Source of the DNA: JBAZCO01 sp041654915
GTDB lineage: Bacteria; Bacillota; Clostridia; Christensenellales; DTU072
Direction: 5' to 3'
Assembly (NCBI GenBank): GCA_041654915.1
Contig: JBAZCO010000075.1
Coordinates: forward strand, 1 to 8,698
DNA length: 8,698 nucleotides
The translations under genes and the position numbers were made by a program. Under the pieces are notes generated by a model. It was not told the DNA's origin. It worked only from the letters and a program-made list of their open reading frames with translations, and did no database searches. Below, piece after piece: positions 6,303 through 8,698 of the stretch (the first letter of the stretch is position 1; every line of letters starts with the position of its first letter).

Positions 6303-8698
6303 ATGAAACTTGTACTGCATTGCTCCAACACTTCAAATGCCGCCGCAACAGCGGTTATAGATGCGATACGCAAACAAAACACTTTGGGCAGCCAACATAT
6401 TTTTATTGTTCCCGATAGGTTTTCGCTGTCTTTCGAGAGGGAAATATTTGAGCAGTTGTCCCTGCCGGGGGCGGCTAATATTGATGTGGTATCCTTTATG
6501 CGGCTTGCAATAAGGGAGCTAAAGGGCAAAATACGAGGCACGCTCACCAAACAAGGGGCGGTGCTTGTTTTTAAAAGAGCGATAGACAAAAATAAGGACA
6601 AATTGGTGCGGTATTCTCGTGCGGCACGCTCAATGAGTTTTGCCAAAGAGATGTTTGCCGTTATCGCATCCGTGCGGAACGGGGGCTATGCTCCCGAGGA
6701 CTTGCTAGCTGCAAGAGAACATTTGCAAGGCGGCACGGGGAGTAAAACACAGGATATTGCGCTTTTGTATGATGCGTACCTAAAGGAACTTGAGGATGGC
6801 TACGAAGATGCAACTTCCCGCCTAGAAAAACTTGCCTCTGTAATTGAGGATTCCCAATGGATAAAGGGAAGTTGTGTTTATATAGCAGGTTTTCACTCAT
6901 TCACGGCAAAAGAATATGCGGTGATAGAAAAACTAATAAAAACAGCTAAGAGCGTGGATATCGCCCTCACCCCAACTAACAAACGGGCTAATGCCGACAG
7001 ATACCCCTCTGTGGTTTTGGACAGATTAAAAGCAATAGGGAAAGATGCGGGAGCGCCGCACGAGGTGAGGGATTATCAGGTAAAAATCCCCAAACCCTTT
7101 GATGTCTTGAACGGGGAGCTGTTCACATATTCGGCAGCGCAAGTGAAAGAAAATATAGATAGAGTGCGCCTATACAAAGAAAACACGGTATACGAGGAGG
7201 CTAATGGTGTTGCACGGGAAATTTTGAGGTTGGTGAGAAACGGTTTTCGCTTTAAAGATATCGCCATAGTCAATGCGAGCCCCGCCTATCAAGATATATT
7301 TGCAAGCATATTTGTTCGCTACGACATTCCATTTTTTATAGACAGAAAATACAACCTTAAAAGCACGCCTGCGGCATCTTTTGTCATATCAGCGGCAGAA
7401 GTATTGGTGTTTAACTACCGTCAAGACAAGGTATTGCAGTTTGCAAAAAATCCGCTGTTCGGGCTGTCGCCCAAAGAGAGCGACTTGTTTGAAAACTATA
7501 TTCTTAAATACAATATTAATTATAATGGTTTTTCCTCACCGTTTATTTTTGATGAGAACGCCGAAATAGTGCGCAAAAAACTTGTCAGCAGTTTAAAAGC
7601 CATTGCAAAAAACACATATGCGGACTTTGCGGGCAGCTTGGACAATCTTTTGGACGAGGCAGAACCCAACTTTAAAGCGTATCTTGAGGCGATTGAGGGG
7701 GAGGAAACGCTATACGCAAGCAATAGCTTGTCGCTAGACAAGGTGCGGGAAATTCTTGGCGAGATAAAAGAGCTGTTGGGCGAGCGTGAGAGCCGCCTTG
7801 ACGAACAGTTGGATACATTAAAGTCCTCTATTGCCGCATCGGAGATATCTATTATTCCCCAATTTGCCGACGGTGTTTTTATTGGCAACCTAAGGGAAAG
7901 CCGCTATGAAAACCTAAAGGCGGTGTTTGTTGTATCCGCATCAGCGGGAATGCTGCCGTCAGAACAGGGCTTTAGGGCGATAATCTCCGCCGCCGACAGC
8001 GATATTCTAGAGGGAGAAGGGATTCGCCTATACCCCACCCCGTTGGACTTGATTAGAGAGGAGGAATTTTTAATTCTAGACCTGCTAACCAAGGCGGAAA
8101 ACTTTTATATTGGCTATTCTGCCTTTACCCCAAAGGGAGAAGTATCATTGCCGTCCTATGTGATAAAGGAACTGTCTGCTATTTTGGGCAAAGTCCCCAC
8201 TTCCATTAACAACCGCTACGAGCTTACGGGCTTGAGGGAGGAAAAAGAATTGGTATATGGGGCGGCAAGTTATAAAAATGCGTACTTTCAATACCTATCA
8301 TACGCAAAAAGGATACCCAAAAGCGATAATTTTAGAATAAAGTTATTGTCAAGTTTATATGCAACGCTAAGCGAGCTAGAGCAAGCCAAGGCAGACAGAC
8401 TGATATTTGAAAAGCAAGATGACTATGTTCCGCCTGCAAACCTATACTTTAAGACGGACAGCAACGGGGCTTATCTTACAAGCGTTAGCCAAATAGAGAG
8501 GTATTTTATTTGCCCTTATAGGCATCACCTTGGCTATGGCATTGCGCTCAAAGAGCGTGAGATTGGGCAGCTGCGTGCTATGGATATTGGCATTATCGTT
8601 CACAAGGCGCTTGAACTTTATTTTAAGGCAACGCTAGGCAAGCTAAGGGAGCTAACAGCAGAGCAGTTGGCAGAGATTGCCGCCGCCTCTATCAAGCG
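6303..8698 (+). CDS. addB: ATP-dependent helicase/nuclease subunit B (AddB/RexB family), 3' truncated by window edge
   Basis: AddB pairs with the helicase-nuclease AddA to process double-strand DNA ends up to Chi for RecA-dependent repair. The frame stays open to the window end: 798 codons plus two bases of a protein usually about 1,150 residues. N-terminal family landmarks are HIFIVPDRFSLSFERE (32-47) and the VVSFMRLA motif (62-69). VYIAGFHSFTAKEY (192-205) aligns with the Bacillus AddB segment around VDGFYQFTPQEF. VFVVSASAGMLP (541-552) is the late helicase-like motif. The C-terminal PD-(D/E)XK nuclease with its iron-sulfur staple begins at SVSQIERYFICPYRHHL (727-743), where Cys737 is the first cluster ligand; the nuclease-domain His767 (IVHKALE) follows. 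The other three Cys lie beyond the window. The ATP-binding P-loop near the N-terminus of Bacillus AddB is absent. An in-frame TAA at 6291 fixes the ATG at 6303 as the first possible start. addA is expected downstream. Confidence 0.94.
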   Translation, partial: MKLVLHCSNTSNAAATAVIDAIRKQNTLGSQHIFIVPDRFSLSFEREIFEQLSLPGAANIDVVSFMRLAIRELKGKIRGTLTKQGAVLVFKRAIDKNKDKLVRYSRAARSMSFAKEMFAVIASVRNGGYAPEDLLAAREHLQGGTGSKTQDIALLYDAYLKELEDGYEDATSRLEKLASVIEDSQWIKGSCVYIAGFHSFTAKEYAVIEKLIKTAKSVDIALTPTNKRANADRYPSVVLDRLKAIGKDAGAPHEVRDYQVKIPKPFDVLNGELFTYSAAQVKENIDRVRLYKENTVYEEANGVAREILRLVRNGFRFKDIAIVNASPAYQDIFASIFVRYDIPFFIDRKYNLKSTPAASFVISAAEVLVFNYRQDKVLQFAKNPLFGLSPKESDLFENYILKYNINYNGFSSPFIFDENAEIVRKKLVSSLKAIAKNTYADFAGSLDNLLDEAEPNFKAYLEAIEGEETLYASNSLSLDKVREILGEIKELLGERESRLDEQLDTLKSSIAASEISIIPQFADGVFIGNLRESRYENLKAVFVVSASAGMLPSEQGFRAIISAADSDILEGEGIRLYPTPLDLIREEEFLILDLLTKAENFYIGYSAFTPKGEVSLPSYVIKELSAILGKVPTSINNRYELTGLREEKELVYGAASYKNAYFQYLSYAKRIPKSDNFRIKLLSSLYATLSELEQAKADRLIFEKQDDYVPPANLYFKTDSNGAYLTSVSQIERYFICPYRHHLGYGIALKEREIGQLRAMDIGIIVHKALELYFKATLGKLRELTAEQLAEIAAASIK

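Overview
The window looks like chromosomal DNA of a Gram-positive, spore-forming (or recently spore-forming) Firmicute, most likely a clostridial lineage. The main evidence is a full-length SpoIIE sporulation phosphatase. A short Gram-positive-type signal peptidase I and an AddB-type (not RecBC-type) recombination nuclease subunit agree with this. Base composition is moderate. All genes are on the + strand and densely packed, with intergenic gaps of 175, 16, 117 and 135 bases. I see no mobile element, CRISPR array, tRNA or rRNA.

Layout: (1) 1-1356 is the C-terminal half of a P-type Ca2+-transporting ATPase, cut by the left edge; its reading frame is open from base 1. (2) 1357-1531 is a non-coding gap with a possible promoter. 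(3) 1532-3181 encodes a 549-residue protein with an alpha/beta-hydrolase-like N-terminal half, whose catalytic triad appears to be lost, and an unassigned beta-rich C-terminal half. (4) 3198-3782 encodes signal peptidase I, probably co-transcribed with (3). (5) 3783-3899 is a non-coding gap with candidate promoter elements. (6) 3900-6167 is spoIIE, with a GTG start. (7) 6168-6302 is a non-coding gap ending in a candidate extended -10 promoter directly against the next start codon. (8) 6303-8698 is the first 798 codons of addB, cut by the right edge; addA is the expected next gene.

How the genes fit together: the window is mostly housekeeping and sporulation functions: calcium export, secretory protein processing, sigma-F activation and double-strand-break repair. 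It does not form one obvious pathway. A calcium pump and SpoIIE are both compatible with a sporulating lifestyle, but the distance and the gaps argue against one operon. I did not find a clear new multi-gene system. The most notable points are the catalytically dead-looking hydrolase fold, the near-identical promoter/start arrangement of spoIIE and addB (suggesting leaderless or nearly leaderless mRNAs), and an AddB whose N-terminal Walker A motif is gone.
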